From: Hofstenia miamia
Lineage: Eukaryota; Xenacoelomorpha; Acoela
Length of the DNA: 64,000 nt
Assembly (NCBI GenBank): GCA_004352715.1
Contig: SCFE01000002.1
Coordinates: 5,767,831 to 5,831,830 of the forward strand
Direction of reading: 5' to 3'
Shown here: positions 23,581 through 35,321 of the stretch, piece by piece
Layout: each line of letters begins with the position of its first letter
Numbering within the stretch: the stretch's first letter is position 1
The notes under the pieces: model-generated
The model's input: the letters and a program-made list of their open reading frames with translations, nothing else
Databases searched by the model: none
What the model was told of the DNA's origin: nothing
Translations under genes and position numbers: made by a program

Positions 23581-23690
23581 CTAAAAACATAAATATACAG
23601 TATAATAAATCAACAAGAAAATTACTCGTTCCTTAGAGATTTAAGCTTTTTGCATGTAAATGTTTAAAAAGCAAAAACTGCGCTATGTTG

Positions 23691-23693
<3 letters not shown>

Positions 23694-23748
<55 letters not shown>

Positions 23749-23750
23749 AG
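23694..23750. repeat. (TA)n microsatellite
   Basis: Near-continuous TA tract with one TTTA interruption, in the intron between two tail exons. Confidence 0.95.
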
Positions 23751-24091
23751 ATAATCTAAACACTTTTTTATAGCCGTGTTGCAAATATAGTGCGAGATAT
23801 TATACGCAATATCCATCTAGTATATGTCATATTTTTATACAATATAAATTGCGAAAAAATATCCCGTATAAATTATGCACACTTTTGGTGAAATCTTCTA
23901 TAATTCATACCATTGTGTGTATATAAGTTTATCATTACTTTGTTTACATATACAGTTTATAAATTACATTTAATTAAGTATATATAACAATCTACACTAT
24001 GAATTACAAGTCGTTATTCGGATAATGAAAATTATAAGATTCTATGAAAATAGGAATAATAATAATAACATATCACACTTAATCATCCTAC

Positions 24092-24203
24092 CTTTGTCCC
24101 TGAAAAAAGTTGGAAACAAAAACTTCTTTCGAGGTTTTCGCTCAACTGTTTGTGTTTCATAATCTGAAAAGTGTTTTGCTTCTGGTTCGTATTTCTTTTT
24201 TTC
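24092..24203 (-). CDS. Coiled-coil gene: FLFPTFF tail exon
   Basis: Acceptor AAATTTAG, donor AAAG|GTAGGA, 112 bp, starts in phase 0 and ends in phase 1. Peptide EKKKYEPEAKHFSDYETQTV, then ERKPRKKFLFPTFFRDK. The phase-1 end is the branch point of the tail: every exon that could follow (23580, 22502, 18705, 16388) begins with two leftover bases. The basic plus FLFPTFF pattern resembles the later KKWFFTW motif. Confidence 0.88.
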
Positions 24204-24248
24204 CTAAATTTCAATATTATGAAAATTATAATTTAATAATGCACGTAC

Positions 24249-24329
24249 CTTAAGTGTTTTACTACCTCCTTTAAGATATCGAGAAATTATCGATTTGTTT
24301 TTGGTTGAGGATTTTTCATCTGCTGTTAC
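24249..24329 (-). CDS. Coiled-coil gene: tail exon
   Basis: Acceptor TTGTTTAG, donor AAG|GTACGTG, 81 bp, phase 0-0. Peptide VTADEKSSTKNKSIISRYLK then GGSKTLK. Only 45 bp of intron separate it from the next exon downstream. Confidence 0.85.
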
Positions 24330-24479
24330 CTAAACAATACACGGAACATACATTTATGGTAGCAGTGAAGTTTATCTTAGTCCAGCACCACTACCACTTC
24401 ACATTATCAATTTTTCTATGTAATATTAGCCTTAACTATAACTATAATTTTGTGAACATTTATAAATGAAATTTCATAA

Positions 24480-25320
24480 TTATTATGCTCACAAGTGCAC
24501 ACATATATATAAACTCAAAAATCCTTCACATGGGTCAGTTTCGAAAAAATTTGTTGGGCTTGACAGCAATGGTTAATGCAAAAAATTTGATATATATATA
24601 TGTATATATATATATATTTGCGCATGTTAATATACACATATTATATATATATATATATATAAATGCGTATGTTCATATGTACATATTATATATGTATATA
24701 CAGTATATACATACATATAAAATGCTGTATAAGAAGGTTTTAAACTTTATACGCTCAATCATTGGTATTGTTATTAACTCCAAACTAATACAGGAATTCA
24801 CTTAACGCTCCAAAACTATTCCAAATTTGAGGAGAAAAATTTTGGATAATATTGTGTTGTGAAATATAGTGGTGAAAAAGAAATAACAAGAAGTTTATAT
24901 GATTAAAAAAATTATGCAAAATAGTTACGTTTACATAAGGGAATAAATGAATTGGATAGACAGNATATATATATATATATATAATTTTCTGCAAATTATT
25001 TTTTTTGTACTATCAACATGTTCATCTAATTTATGATCTAAGTTTGTCATAGACAATCAAAAATTGGAAATCAATTCATAACTCATACCAATAAACTGCA
25101 AAAACCAAATGAAGTTTTTACTAAACTTGAATTAAGTAAGATTAAAAATCAACATAATTATTTTATGCCTGCATTGAAAAATTCAATATTTTACCGTTAA
25201 ATGCAAAAAATATGTAAAGCATGAAAACATATCTTCATTCTTTCTTAGCACCATTTTTAACAATTTTTTAAATTTTTTTAGAAAAAAATACAAATTAAAA
25301 AAATTATGTGTATTTATTAA
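24480..25320. repeat. TA-rich intron with complex microsatellite
   Basis: Alternating TA, TATG and CATA runs from 24590 to 24720, another TA tract at 24965-24985 preceded by a single ambiguous base (24964). Open frames here (24485-24805, 24785-24994) are products of the repeats. Confidence 0.7.
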
Positions 25321-25421
25321 TACATGTTGTTTTACGATTTACCACATGTTAGCTCGTTTTTGTCTATATATCGAACATTTCCGATTTGATAACAGTGCAT
25401 TAAGTATCCAAAATTAAATAC

Positions 25422-25554
25422 CGTTGGCTTCTCCGATTCAATATTTACAATAACAGGCGTTGCATCAGGTGATGTGTCTAAGGACTTTGTCTTGATTAGT
25501 CTTTTACTGTTCATTCTTGAAAGTAGGCAGCCACCAGTAGAAAGATTGCTACTG
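25422..25554 (-). CDS. Coiled-coil gene: Ser/Thr-rich exon
   Basis: Acceptor TTAATTTTAG, donor ACG|GTATTT, 133 bp, one leftover base then 44 codons, ending in phase 0. Peptide SSNLSTGGCLLSRMNSKRLI, then KTKSLDTSPDATPVIVNIES and EKPT. Its single leftover C completes the AC left by the exon at 30676-30830. Marks the change from coiled coil to tail. Confidence 0.85.
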
Positions 25555-26327
25555 CTAAAATTAAGATTTTGAGAAACCTTATACATTTTATAAATTTATA
25601 AATGTCCATATTTAATATTATGAATTGGGTTAAGAAGAATGTAGACTGTGGGTTTTCAGGACGGTAGCCAGAAAAAATCTCATTTACCAATTCCCTGTAT
25701 AACATACGGTCCAATGTTAAAGAATGTATCAAATTTTGATTCTTAGATGTTCTGCTGCAGTGAACAATATCATTTCAATCAGCAGTGCTGTGAAATCCAA
25801 TAGAGTAACAGAAAGAAATGTTTATTTTACGTACAAAGCGTTTATTTACATTAAGGTATAATGCAAAATATAAAATTATAGTACACTCTATGTTAGTAAT
25901 GAGATTAAAACATACAATATCGATTATAAAATTATTTTTTAGTACTTAATGTAATCCTCTTATGAGCCGGTTCCTGACTCATGCACTGCCTTACCTAAAT
26001 TTCGATTAACTATCGAAGAATTTCCCCTAGTTTGCGGTGTAGTATTTTTCGATTGTTTTTCTAATACAAAAAAGATCTAGCAATCATTGGGGAACAGACA
26101 GACATACATGTGTATATCGTGATCATTAGCTGCATAGAAATTGTTGAAATTTAGTTATTAAAGTTTGACTTTAAGATTAAGATGCAACTTCATGCTAGGA
26201 AAAACAAGTATTTGACTCTCTCGATATTGTATTGCACAACCTAAATGTACTCAAATAATTTTACGTTGGCATCAAACAATTCTACATATATTTAATCAAT
26301 TTTGATTAAAAAAAGTATTTCATATGG

Positions 26328-26330
<3 letters not shown>

Positions 26331-26379
<49 letters not shown>

Positions 26380-26380
26380 A
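26331..26380. repeat. (TA)n(TG)n microsatellite
   Basis: About 38 bases of TA followed by TGTGTGTG. Confidence 0.95.
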
Positions 26381-26561
26381 TTTTACAGAAAAAAATGAAA
26401 CAAATAGTTGAAAATATAACTTTTGTACAATTTCATATACCTACTTTTATATATTGCCAATTGGTTGTATTTGAGTAATTGGGAGGCTTGAGGAAAAGCT
26501 TGAAATTCCATAAAGATTAAGAAATGCGTAGATTCTGTGTAGTGCTGCCAATGTGTATTCT

Positions 26562-26819
26562 TTAGTTATTTTGTAGTTCCCCATGATTTGTCTCTTCCGA
26601 TTGAGACTCTTCACGTTCAATTATAAAATCAATTTGATCAGATACCACATTCTCAAGCGAAATTATCACTCTTGTCAATAGGGGAGTCGAATATTTTCTG
26701 TCACCGCAAGTCTTACTTATTTGGTGACTTGAGTATATTAAATTGATTGGAAGGGAAAGGGTTGAATGAATCTGAACTAGGACTAACTGATTTTCTATAT
26801 AGAAAATATCTACTTGCAT
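26562..26819 (-). other. Intronic open frame, possibly an unused exon
   Basis: An 85-codon minus-strand frame ends in a Glu/Ser-rich stretch (IEREESQSEETNHGE) and a stop. No acceptor and phase combination links it to its neighbours, so I treat it as unassigned. A skipped alternative 3' exon is possible. Confidence 0.25.
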
Positions 26820-27219
26820 ATTTCTTATTATTTAGTGCTGTTTAAAAACTTAAAAATAATAGAAGTACTTTAGCTAATATTATCACCAAATAGAATAGAT
26901 GGAACATACAAGATTATTAAGATGGACCTTATTAAAAATTTCTAATTGTTGCCATTTGGCAGCACTATGCAGTTTGGAGGTAATACAAAAAACATTTTTA
27001 ATAATATTAACACGCAATTGAAGTCGTTATTTTACCAGCCTCAATTTAAAATTGTTCCAATTGATTACTTTTAATATTAAATAATAGGTCACAATGTATT
27101 TTAGTAATATTTTATCACAGTTTAGAAGAAAATGGGGTCCGTTCATCTTTATGTTATCTTTGTAAAGCTGGGGATAGCTTATTGAAACTGTATTTTAATA
27201 GAATATAGAGTGTTGTTCA

Positions 27220-27577
27220 TAGTTCGAGAATTCGTTGTAAACTGGAATAAAATTCGTTAAAATTCGCGAATTTTTCATTATAAAATAAAATTCGCTAAAA
27301 TTTGTGAAACATTCGTGATATTACCAAAACGAGAATATAGTACCTACATGAATATAAATGATTAATCTTTGAGAGGGAGCTCAAACCATCAAAGGAAATC
27401 CAGACAGGTGTAAACAAATTCTACTTGCATATTATACATTCACATTAGAATTTGTATAATATTTTTACACTTAATAAAAAAACTGAATGAATTTTTGACG
27501 AGTTTATTTTTGAAATTCGTTAAAATTCGCGAATTTTTAACCCGGATAAAATTTGTAAAGTACGTATTCTCGAATGT
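27220..27577. mobile_element. Small inverted-repeat element with AATTCGCGAATTT words
   Basis: TTCGAGAATTCGT near the left end and ACGTATTCTCGAA near the right end form imperfect inverted ends. Inside, AAATTCGTTAAAATTCGCGA appears directly repeated at both sides (about 27250 and 27513). About 350 bp, without coding capacity. Family unknown; target duplication not clear. Confidence 0.5.
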
Positions 27578-28903
27578 GTTTTTTCTGATGGTGATGAACT
27601 AAAAATTAACTCTGACTATTGGAGTTTAAAAGCAGTTTCAAATTTCTTTAGAGATTAATAAACATTCTGACACCTTTCAATATTGTACATTATGATAAAT
27701 AACCAACTACTAAACCCATAGATTGTGCTTAACGCATCGAAAATCTATGTGCATTCTATTTTCGTCTGTATTTGATATTCTGGGAATATTCTCTTTCTTC
27801 TAATAACATTCTTGTTTTGTGGGATAGAATGCATTAAATCTTAAAGAAATTTCATAATTTTCACTACAGCTTCCCTTTAATAATATCGGTCATTTTCTTT
27901 GGCTCTATCTACTTTCTGTAGAAATTCTTTAGCATTTTGTGGGCCCATTTTTGTGTTCTTTGCACGAATTGATTTCTACTGTAAGCATTTGTTAATTGAT
28001 CATATTGATGAGTCTAAGATTTTGCGATGACCTGGAACTATCAATGTTTGCTCTATTGATTACAACATTTCCCCAACTATTAAAAGAATGCAAAAATGAG
28101 TGATGAAAGTATTATGTCTAACCCGATATATTTGAACGATGCCTCTGTTCCAGGTTTACTGTCAGTGTTAGACGTTCATTAGTTTTTCTGCTTAATGGGA
28201 AATGGTACCAGCATTGCAATGGTAGCCTACAAGGAATATTCCCATGTAATTTAGACTAAATTTTTTAAGTTTGTTTATTTGTCCTATAAAGATTATTCTA
28301 TACATTTATAATTGTTGTATTTATGACTTATACAGATGTATTTTAATGATTCTAAAAATGTTTTCAATGATTCAGTGGATATATATGTTGAGGAATTTTC
28401 GAAAAAAATGAAAGATCAACGTTGACTCTTCCTATTGTATTTAATGAATATTGTTGGTTTAAACTGCAGTAGCCTGACTGTGAAAAATAACAATGCGTAT
28501 TTAAATATTTGATGAAATTTACATGTACCAGATTGACAGGTGTACTGGTATGTAAAATATTTTTGACGTGAATGAATAAAAATATCATTAGAAATGTAAT
28601 TCACACAATGGCCTCCTTTGAAATGAGGTGTACTGTGAGATATACGGCCGTGTATTTCAGCGGGTGCTAACATCGCGATTTCATTGGAATAGCGATTTTC
28701 TCAAGATCAAAACTGAGTGCATTAGGATTGTATGAAATACTAATGATTTATTAAGAACCATTTTTTTTCATTATACAGTAATTGAAATTCGGTGATAAAG
28801 AATTTAAAAAAAATGAAATTTTCATAAAAAATAGTTAATATTTCTCAATACTAATGTCGCACCAATATTCTTTAGCACAAATTCTCACCATTACATTGGA
28901 GCA

Positions 28904-30248
28904 CACTAGGGATGAAATCCGGATACTGAATTGAAAATACCGGTTACCGGATAATTTGACTGCCGTATACCGGATAATATATTGTTCAATTATCACAAGG
29001 GCAACCAGAAATATGACTTTAAAAAACAAAATATGACCTTATTTTTATGACAAAGTATGACGGAATTTAGTTAAATATGCCCTAAAATGAACATCCATTT
29101 TTAAAAGGATCCATTTAAGCAATATAAAACTTTTTTTACTACTGAGAACAAGATATAAAACAAATACAAAAACTCTTACATAATAAAAAGTCAATTTTTT
29201 AAGGCAACTACTTCACTGAGTTATAATAATAGCACATAAATTTCCAAAAAATTTTGTGGTTAAGATTTCTGTCATAGAGAGCTTTCTTAACATAGTAAAA
29301 CATCTCTCAACTGCAGCCGATGTTGTTTCGTAACTTGGCATACAATTCCGATTAAATGTCCATCCCCTTTCCTTCCATTATAGCATTGAAACTGGTATTT
29401 TCTAATGGTGACTTGATATAAGCGATTATTTCTCATGTATCATTTCTAAGATCAAGGTGGGAGTAATAACAACATCTGGTGGAATTTCAGCTCTGTCAAA
29501 CATTCAATAACTTTAATTTTTTATGATAGCAACCTTAATTGAAGCAATTAGATTGTCAACCCTCGTATATTTTGCCTGAATACGCACGGCACAATTCTGC
29601 AGTAACTGTGCCTTGCAAAATCCATGAAATAATAATGTATATAGTGCTTTTAATATTTTTCAGCTGCCTGCGTATATGGCCAGTCCTAGAAACGCCTCGG
29701 GTCGGGTAGGGTCAACAATATTCTAGCAATTAAACGTCTCGGGGGTTAGGCCAGGAAGTACATTAATTGAAATTGAATGAATATATATGTTTTAGTTCAA
29801 ATGATTTAAGCCAGTCACATTCCAGCATTAATTTTTAAGTTTTTTTCTTAATTTTAATGAAACTACCGAATATGACTTTTATGAAATTTCAGCTACAAAT
29901 ATTACCGTATTTTTCAAAAAATAAAACTATGACTTTTATGAATTTATAACTTCCTATTTAACTGCACCGCAGGTCTGAAAACAATCTAATTTTAAGCAGA
30001 CTGCAGAATAGACCAACAGAAAAAAATATTACTTTTAAGACTTGTAGCTGCCCTAATTATAAAAAAAGAAAAATCTCATTTCTCAGTTAATATCGACCTC
30101 TTGCAAATGAAAATAAAAAGTATTAAATAGACTATGTCCTGATATGTCAGAAAAACTTGTTTTGTTGCATAACAACTTTCATATCATGGTACAAAATATA
30201 TCATATAAAATATATTTTACCGGATCTGGATTACGGCACATCCTATCA
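28904..30248 (-). mobile_element. hAT-like element, decayed
   Basis: The left end CACTAGGGATGAAATCCGGA and nearby repeated ACCGGATAA words are typical of a hAT terminal region. The right end near 30220-30248, read on the other strand, gives ATAGGATG then CCGTAATCCAGATCCGG. The inverted match is partial. A minus-strand hAT dimerisation remnant lies at 29220-29370. Total about 1.34 kb. It sits in an intron of the coiled-coil gene, in the same orientation. Confidence 0.5.
29220..29370 (-). pseudogene. hAT transposase C-terminal remnant
   Basis: The minus strand reads TTSAAVERCFTMLRKLSMTE followed by a short hydrophobic run and a stop. The SSAAVER.FS...L pattern is the core of the hAT dimerisation domain. 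Only this part is recognisable. Confidence 0.6.
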
Positions 30249-30675
30249 ACATGCCCAGCAATATCTCAAGATCATCAATTTTTAATAGTTTTTCAAAAAG
30301 GTATTTGAGAAGGTGGAAAGATTGTTTGTTTTTTAAGATAAGGGCTACTTTTTGCACACTAGAGTTAAATATATTTCGTTACAAAAACTTTGCTTAGTTA
30401 ATAACCAGTTCAATATCATGTTTAATTTAACACACGTGTATCCTCGATTAATGCTAAAATAATTGTGCTAGGCTGATTCATCTATTCGAAAATGACGGTG
30501 GGAAGTGTTTTATATTTGAAGCAATGCATTTACTTTAACGTTAACAAATATATTTACAAGAGCAACTTTAATTGCCCTTTTACTATCTCAAAGATTTATG
30601 AAAAATATTTCACATAATAAGTCGTACGACTAAATTTACTAACATCATTTTGAAAAGATTAACATTAATGCTTAC

Positions 30676-30830
30676 GTTGTTTTTGGAGCATAGGTTTTTG
30701 CTTTTCGGAGCATTGCATCTAATTCTCCAAGAATTTCACTCTGGCTGTCACCATCAAAAACTGATTCATTATCACCTTTCTTGTCGTCAAGAATGTCAAC
30801 TACAATGGCGTCCCTGTTTGAATTTTTAAT
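30676..30830 (-). CDS. Coiled-coil gene: acidic exon
   Basis: Acceptor AAATTGAAG, donor AC|GTAAGC, 155 bp, phase 0 start and phase 2 end. Peptide IKNSNRDAIVVDILDDKKGD, then NESVFDGDSQSEILGELDAM and LRKAKTYAPKT. The ILGELDAMLRKAK part may be a short amphipathic helix. The donor phase fits the exon at 25422-25554 exactly. Confidence 0.85.
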
Positions 30831-31280
30831 CTTCAATTTCAAAATATATATATATTTCTTCTTATATATATATATATATATGTGCATTGTTATATTTTTC
30901 ATGCGAATAATTATGTTTTTTTGCTTTATAGATATATATATATATATATATATATACATTGGTTTTAAATTTTTGTGAACAATGTCCACTTCTTTTATTG
31001 GATTTTCATATTGGTTTACAGAGTTATTATTGTTATGTAATAATTGAACATACTTTATTTTTTTTTCTGTGAAGAGCTTTGTTTTCTTTCAAGTTCTTAT
31101 TTCGTTTAGCATTTATATTTTCTTTATATTTATTATCCTAATTTATATTTTCTTACATATTTTTGTGTATTGTTATATACAACTAATTAAAATATATTTG
31201 GTTAATTACTTTCATATTCTATATACATCTTTTTATATTATTTAACTATACATATATATATTTATATAATTTAAATAAAA

Positions 31281-31341
<61 letters not shown>
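31281..31341. repeat. (TA)n microsatellite
   Basis: Sixty-one bases of TA with one phase slip. Confidence 0.95.
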
Positions 31342-31343
<2 letters not shown>

Positions 31344-31524
31344 ACATCCTACTTACTTCAACAATAATGTCTGTAGTAATTATATGAAGGATTGACATTC
31401 TACACTTAATACATTAAATGGTGTTAAAATATGCATGCACTTAAAATATGTTCAATAAGTTGCTATAGCTTAGTTGATTGTTCATTAGTTCGTTCTTAAT
31501 AGCGTATTTTATTTCTTAAAAATT

Positions 31525-31680
31525 GCTTGATGTCTATGCAAACATATTTCACTTTCTAAATGCTCTCTTAGATGTTCATTGATCCTGGTTTCAAAATGTC
31601 TCTTGGTTTCTCCGATGTAATTTGCCTTGACCCAAAATGCAAGTGGTTATTTACAATTAGTACATTTTACTCTAGTTATT
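31525..31680 (-). pseudogene. Penelope-like GIY-YIG endonuclease remnant
   Basis: The minus strand reads RVKCTNCK, then NYIGETKRHFETRINEHLRE, then a His-rich stretch. The pattern C..C, YIGET.R....R..EH is the GIY-YIG endonuclease domain found at the C-terminus of Penelope-like retroelements. Only the domain core is left, with stops. It lies about 70 bp from the exon at 31752-31904. Confidence 0.7.
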
Positions 31681-31751
31681 TATAAATGTGTTTATATTAG
31701 CATGCCTTTGAAACATGGGTCAGATAGTTTTGAAGCTATAGTTGCACTTAC

Positions 31752-31904
31752 GTGCTGTTTTAGTTTGTCGATTTCTTCGAGCTTGTTCCTGTTCTCACGT
31801 TTAAACGCCATTATTTGTGCTTTGTTCTCTTCAATACTTCTTTGAGCTTCTTGTACAAGCGCCTTTTGTGTATCAACTTGGTTCTCACACAAAAATACTT
31901 CTGC
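31752..31904 (-). CDS. Coiled-coil gene: coiled-coil exon
   Basis: Acceptor TAAATTTAG, donor CAC|GTAAGT, 153 bp, phase 0-0, 51 codons. Peptide AEVFLCENQVDTQKALVQEA, QRSIEENKAQIMAFKRENRN and KLEEIDKLKQH, with heptad spacing of hydrophobic residues. Last clear coiled-coil segment before the tail. Confidence 0.9.
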
Positions 31905-32058
31905 CTAAATTTAAATAAAATAGTAAACATGCTATTAGTAATTAATAATAATGTATAATAAACATATGCATTTAACTTTTATTTTCTCATGCTTTTCTCA
32001 TGCGTATACAAAATTTCTTATAACAAAATCAAATTAATAATAGTTATAGAAATTGCAT

Positions 32059-32064
<6 letters not shown>

Positions 32065-32101
<37 letters not shown>
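32065..32101. repeat. (AT)n microsatellite
   Basis: Continuous AT tract of 37 bases within an intron. Confidence 0.95.
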
Positions 32102-32105
<4 letters not shown>

Positions 32106-33175
32106 AATGAAAGTAAAATATATCAGAATATTCAGATTCTTGCCATACATGTAGATTTCACTTCAGAAAATCGTATAAAGAGTTTATTTAGAATGAACAT
32201 GACTATTTGCTTTTAATAAAAGAATTGTATGAATGCTTACAGTGAGTAAATTGAGAAGTATTTGAGACTCCTTTTCACATGTTTATCACATGTTTATGAA
32301 CAATACTATAGTGATGTTATTTTGTTGCAATGTTTTACGAAAATAACATGAAAAAATTTCCTCTCAAATTTACTTGAGAGATTTTTGCATACGAGCCATA
32401 TTCAAATGAGTAATTTGATCTTATTAACAATAAAAGGTTTATTTCGATTTCGTGAAAACAAATATTTATATTTATGCAAATGCTTGCTTGATTCTAAATG
32501 TGGATTTCCTTGATTTGCTTATAGCACCACTCACTGAAACAGGCCTTTAAAAATACTCTAAAAACTTTTCTATGTTAAAAGTGACTTCTGTGTACATTAA
32601 ATTCCATCTAATGACATGATATTTACTAGAACTGGGATTTTAATGATGAGATGGAGTAGACTACAGATTCCTTTAATGATTTTTCTGTATTTTAAATGCT
32701 TCCAATCAAGTCAGCTTTATTGCAAATTGTTTCTAATTTGAACAAATACTATAAATGATAAGAATAATAGAATTAGTGAGGTTTCTTGACGCCAGATTAT
32801 TTAATAGCAATAGTAATGGGACTGAATTGGTACCAAATCTTTCGAAGTTTCAGATCCCGCAGAATCCTACTGTACGTATATTATAAAACAGACGTCTATT
32901 GTCTATGAGTGTTTATATTAGTCAACATTAACCCTTTCATGTTTCATGCATTATTTTTTAGTGATGGAAACATTCATTTTATTTTTTCTCGATGTTTGCC
33001 GTAAAAATAGGACAAGTTCAAAAAAATTATTCGAAATTTTGTTAAATGTCGTCATATGGAATTGTTGTTCCTGAACAGGCTGCCCTTCAATGTTAACAAA
33101 ATATTAATAGTATAAACTAGTACTATTGAGGTAACATAAACAAATATTACAACAATTTGAGCTATTTAGTTTCAT

Positions 33176-33188
33176 AATATATATATAT

Positions 33189-33229
<41 letters not shown>
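33176..33229. repeat. (AT)n microsatellite
   Basis: Two AT tracts joined by one AAAT slip. The 60-codon open frame over it is an artefact. Confidence 0.95.
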
Positions 33230-33909
33230 CAAATACGCAAATATATGCAGGAAAATATCAAAACAGTCGTGATTTTTCTGTGTCACTAATGTATTGTAAA
33301 GAAATATATTTTATACAAAAATAACGGTTGAGGGCTTAGCGACAAAAAGAGTTCACAATAATTTAGCAAAGTTTGTTTTAAACACTACCCAATTTTAAGA
33401 TTATAAAAATACAAATGATTTTACAGTCAGTAAGGGCTTACCATGTTAAATTATAACAAAGTTTTGGCATACTAAATAAATAAAATCAAAGAATTGCTTA
33501 TAATGCAATACTTACCATTTAAATTATAACAAAGCTTACAAAATAAATACAATCAAATTTTTGCTTAATAAAGATAAATTTACATCCTCAAATTTCAAAA
33601 TTCTTCCAAACAAACTCAAATTTGCTGAAGCAAATGCAGTCACGCCCATAACGCAATGCGCGCTTCAAAATAACACCGAATTTAATTACTTCTGTGGTGT
33701 CTCGTGGCAAGAAATCCATTGTTTTAATTTGTTGTTCTACAACAACCCAGTGGATGAAAGGGATAATAATACTTTACTCGATCGAAAGCTCCAAAAAACA
33801 ACAACTATGAATACAAATTTAAAATGAACAAAGATCGTTCCTATATTTACATTTTATTAAACTAAAGATATGTTCCAAAATTAAGATCCTATTCCAAAGA
33901 ATTTAGTTT

Positions 33910-34140
33910 TCTCTGTTGTCTACAATTATAAATGTAATGATTGCGAAAAATCATACGTCGAGGAAACAAAGCGACATTTGGTAACAAGAATGAAGGAGCA
34001 TATTAACGGACACCTAAGATCAGAAATATTTATGCATGAACACCAAGTTAAAGTAAAAATTGTTTACTCAAAATTTAGACGGTTTTCCATTTCTCACTTC
34101 CACTTGTCAATGAGCAATTGTAATACAATGCAATCCTAGA
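33910..34140 (+). pseudogene. Penelope-like GIY-YIG endonuclease remnant, second copy
   Basis: The plus strand reads VVYNYKCNDCEKSYVEETKR, then LVTRMKEHINGHLRSEIFMH. It matches the same C..C, Y..ET.R, R..EH order as the copy at 31525-31680, in the opposite orientation and about 2.2 kb away. The normally conserved glycine after the YI is a glutamate here. Stops follow and no RT domain is visible beside it. Confidence 0.7.
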
Positions 34141-34204
34141 ATTTTTAGCGGCCTTCAAAAATCCTAATGTATATGTCTGGAACCATTGTCACTGATGATG
34201 ATTT

Positions 34205-34330
34205 CAAATATCAAATCCGTTCTAAATTTTTCTTTGCGTTTAAAATATATATATATATATATATATTCAGAATCAAATCCGGTCTATATTTTTCATAGCG
34301 TTTAAAATATATATATATATATATATATAG
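34205..34330 (+). repeat. Tandem duplication of a 60-odd bp unit with TA tails
   Basis: ATCAAATCC(G)TTCT...GCGTTTAAAATATATAT occurs twice in a row, each copy ending in a TA tract. The second copy differs from the first by a few bases. It directly follows the Penelope-like remnant and may be its 3' tail. Confidence 0.65.
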
Positions 34331-35102
34331 GAGTCCGTATTTCCATGGCGCCCTATAGAGAAAAATTGCATTCACTGTTACAAATTATCCTGATTTTGGG
34401 AAAATCCTACAAATGAAAAATGTTTTGACAAAAATGGACCCGATGCTAGCCCTATCGACAAAAGCTGTCCCTTGCCATCAGCAGATATTAAGAGGGTTTC
34501 AATCACTACGAGACATCTTAGCCCGAAAAAAGAAAATCTTTGGTTCTCGAAAATTTGAAATATCTTGTAGAATGCCTTGGAAATTTAAATATATGTTACG
34601 CTTGAAAATCCAGGTGGGACTCGATAAATTGAGTAATCTGTGAAAAAACTAATTTTAGATATTTAGAATTTATACGAAAATTATAATACGTAACATTCAC
34701 AAATATATTTCTTACGAATATTGTATGAAGTGATAATTCAAGGTTTGAAAAATGTATTAAAAAATAATTTTTAATTTATACACTAAGGAGTTAGTGTTGT
34801 TTGAAATGTATTTCCCATTTCCTGGAAATTCTTAAATGACTTCTCTGTATCAATGTATCATTATCAAATTCAGGAATATAGGTACTCCATTTTTAACGTG
34901 CAAAAATAAAGTAATGAATTTTTTACTAATAAATATGCCAATTTACTAAAAGGGCTAAATATATTTTTGATTGTATCAGAAATATAATTCTATGTGAATA
35001 ATATCTACAGTTACTATGCAAACTTTATGACGGATTCCTATAAACTTGAACCTATGCTGAATTCGTATGGAATACTATTGGGTAAATGGTATATAGACTT
35101 AC

Positions 35103-35321
35103 TTTAGTTTGACTGATGTCGTGGTTGAGAGCAATCATTTCGCTGTTGTAGTAAAGTATGGTTTCATTCAACTGTTTTTTGTAAATGTCTATGATGTTGA
35201 TGATCCTCTCCTTGGCTTGCTGCCAAACATCTTGAAAGTTATCCTCGCGGTTTCTCAATGCGTCTTGTAAGATGTCTTGAGACATTCTCAGTTCTACCAT
35301 TTCTTTCCTTTGTTCCTCAAT
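35103..35321 (-). CDS. Coiled-coil gene: coiled-coil exon
   Basis: Acceptor TTTTGTAG, donor AAA|GTAAGT, 219 bp, phase 0-0, 73 codons. Starts IEEQRKEMVELRMSQDILQD and ends with EMIALNHDISQTK. It holds a short less regular stretch (QQAKERIINIIDIYKKQLNE). Confidence 0.9.

Noticed and set aside
24485-24805. 106-codon open frame rich in Tyr-Ile
   Set aside because: Translation of TA and TATG repeats.
25511-25732. Minus-strand frame with YRELVNEIFSGYRPE
   Set aside because: No acceptor and donor pair gives a phase that fits; the exon at 25422-25554 uses another frame.
33561-33827. 88-codon plus-strand frame upstream of the Penelope-like remnant
   Set aside because: No reverse transcriptase or linker motif could be seen, so it is not joined to that element.
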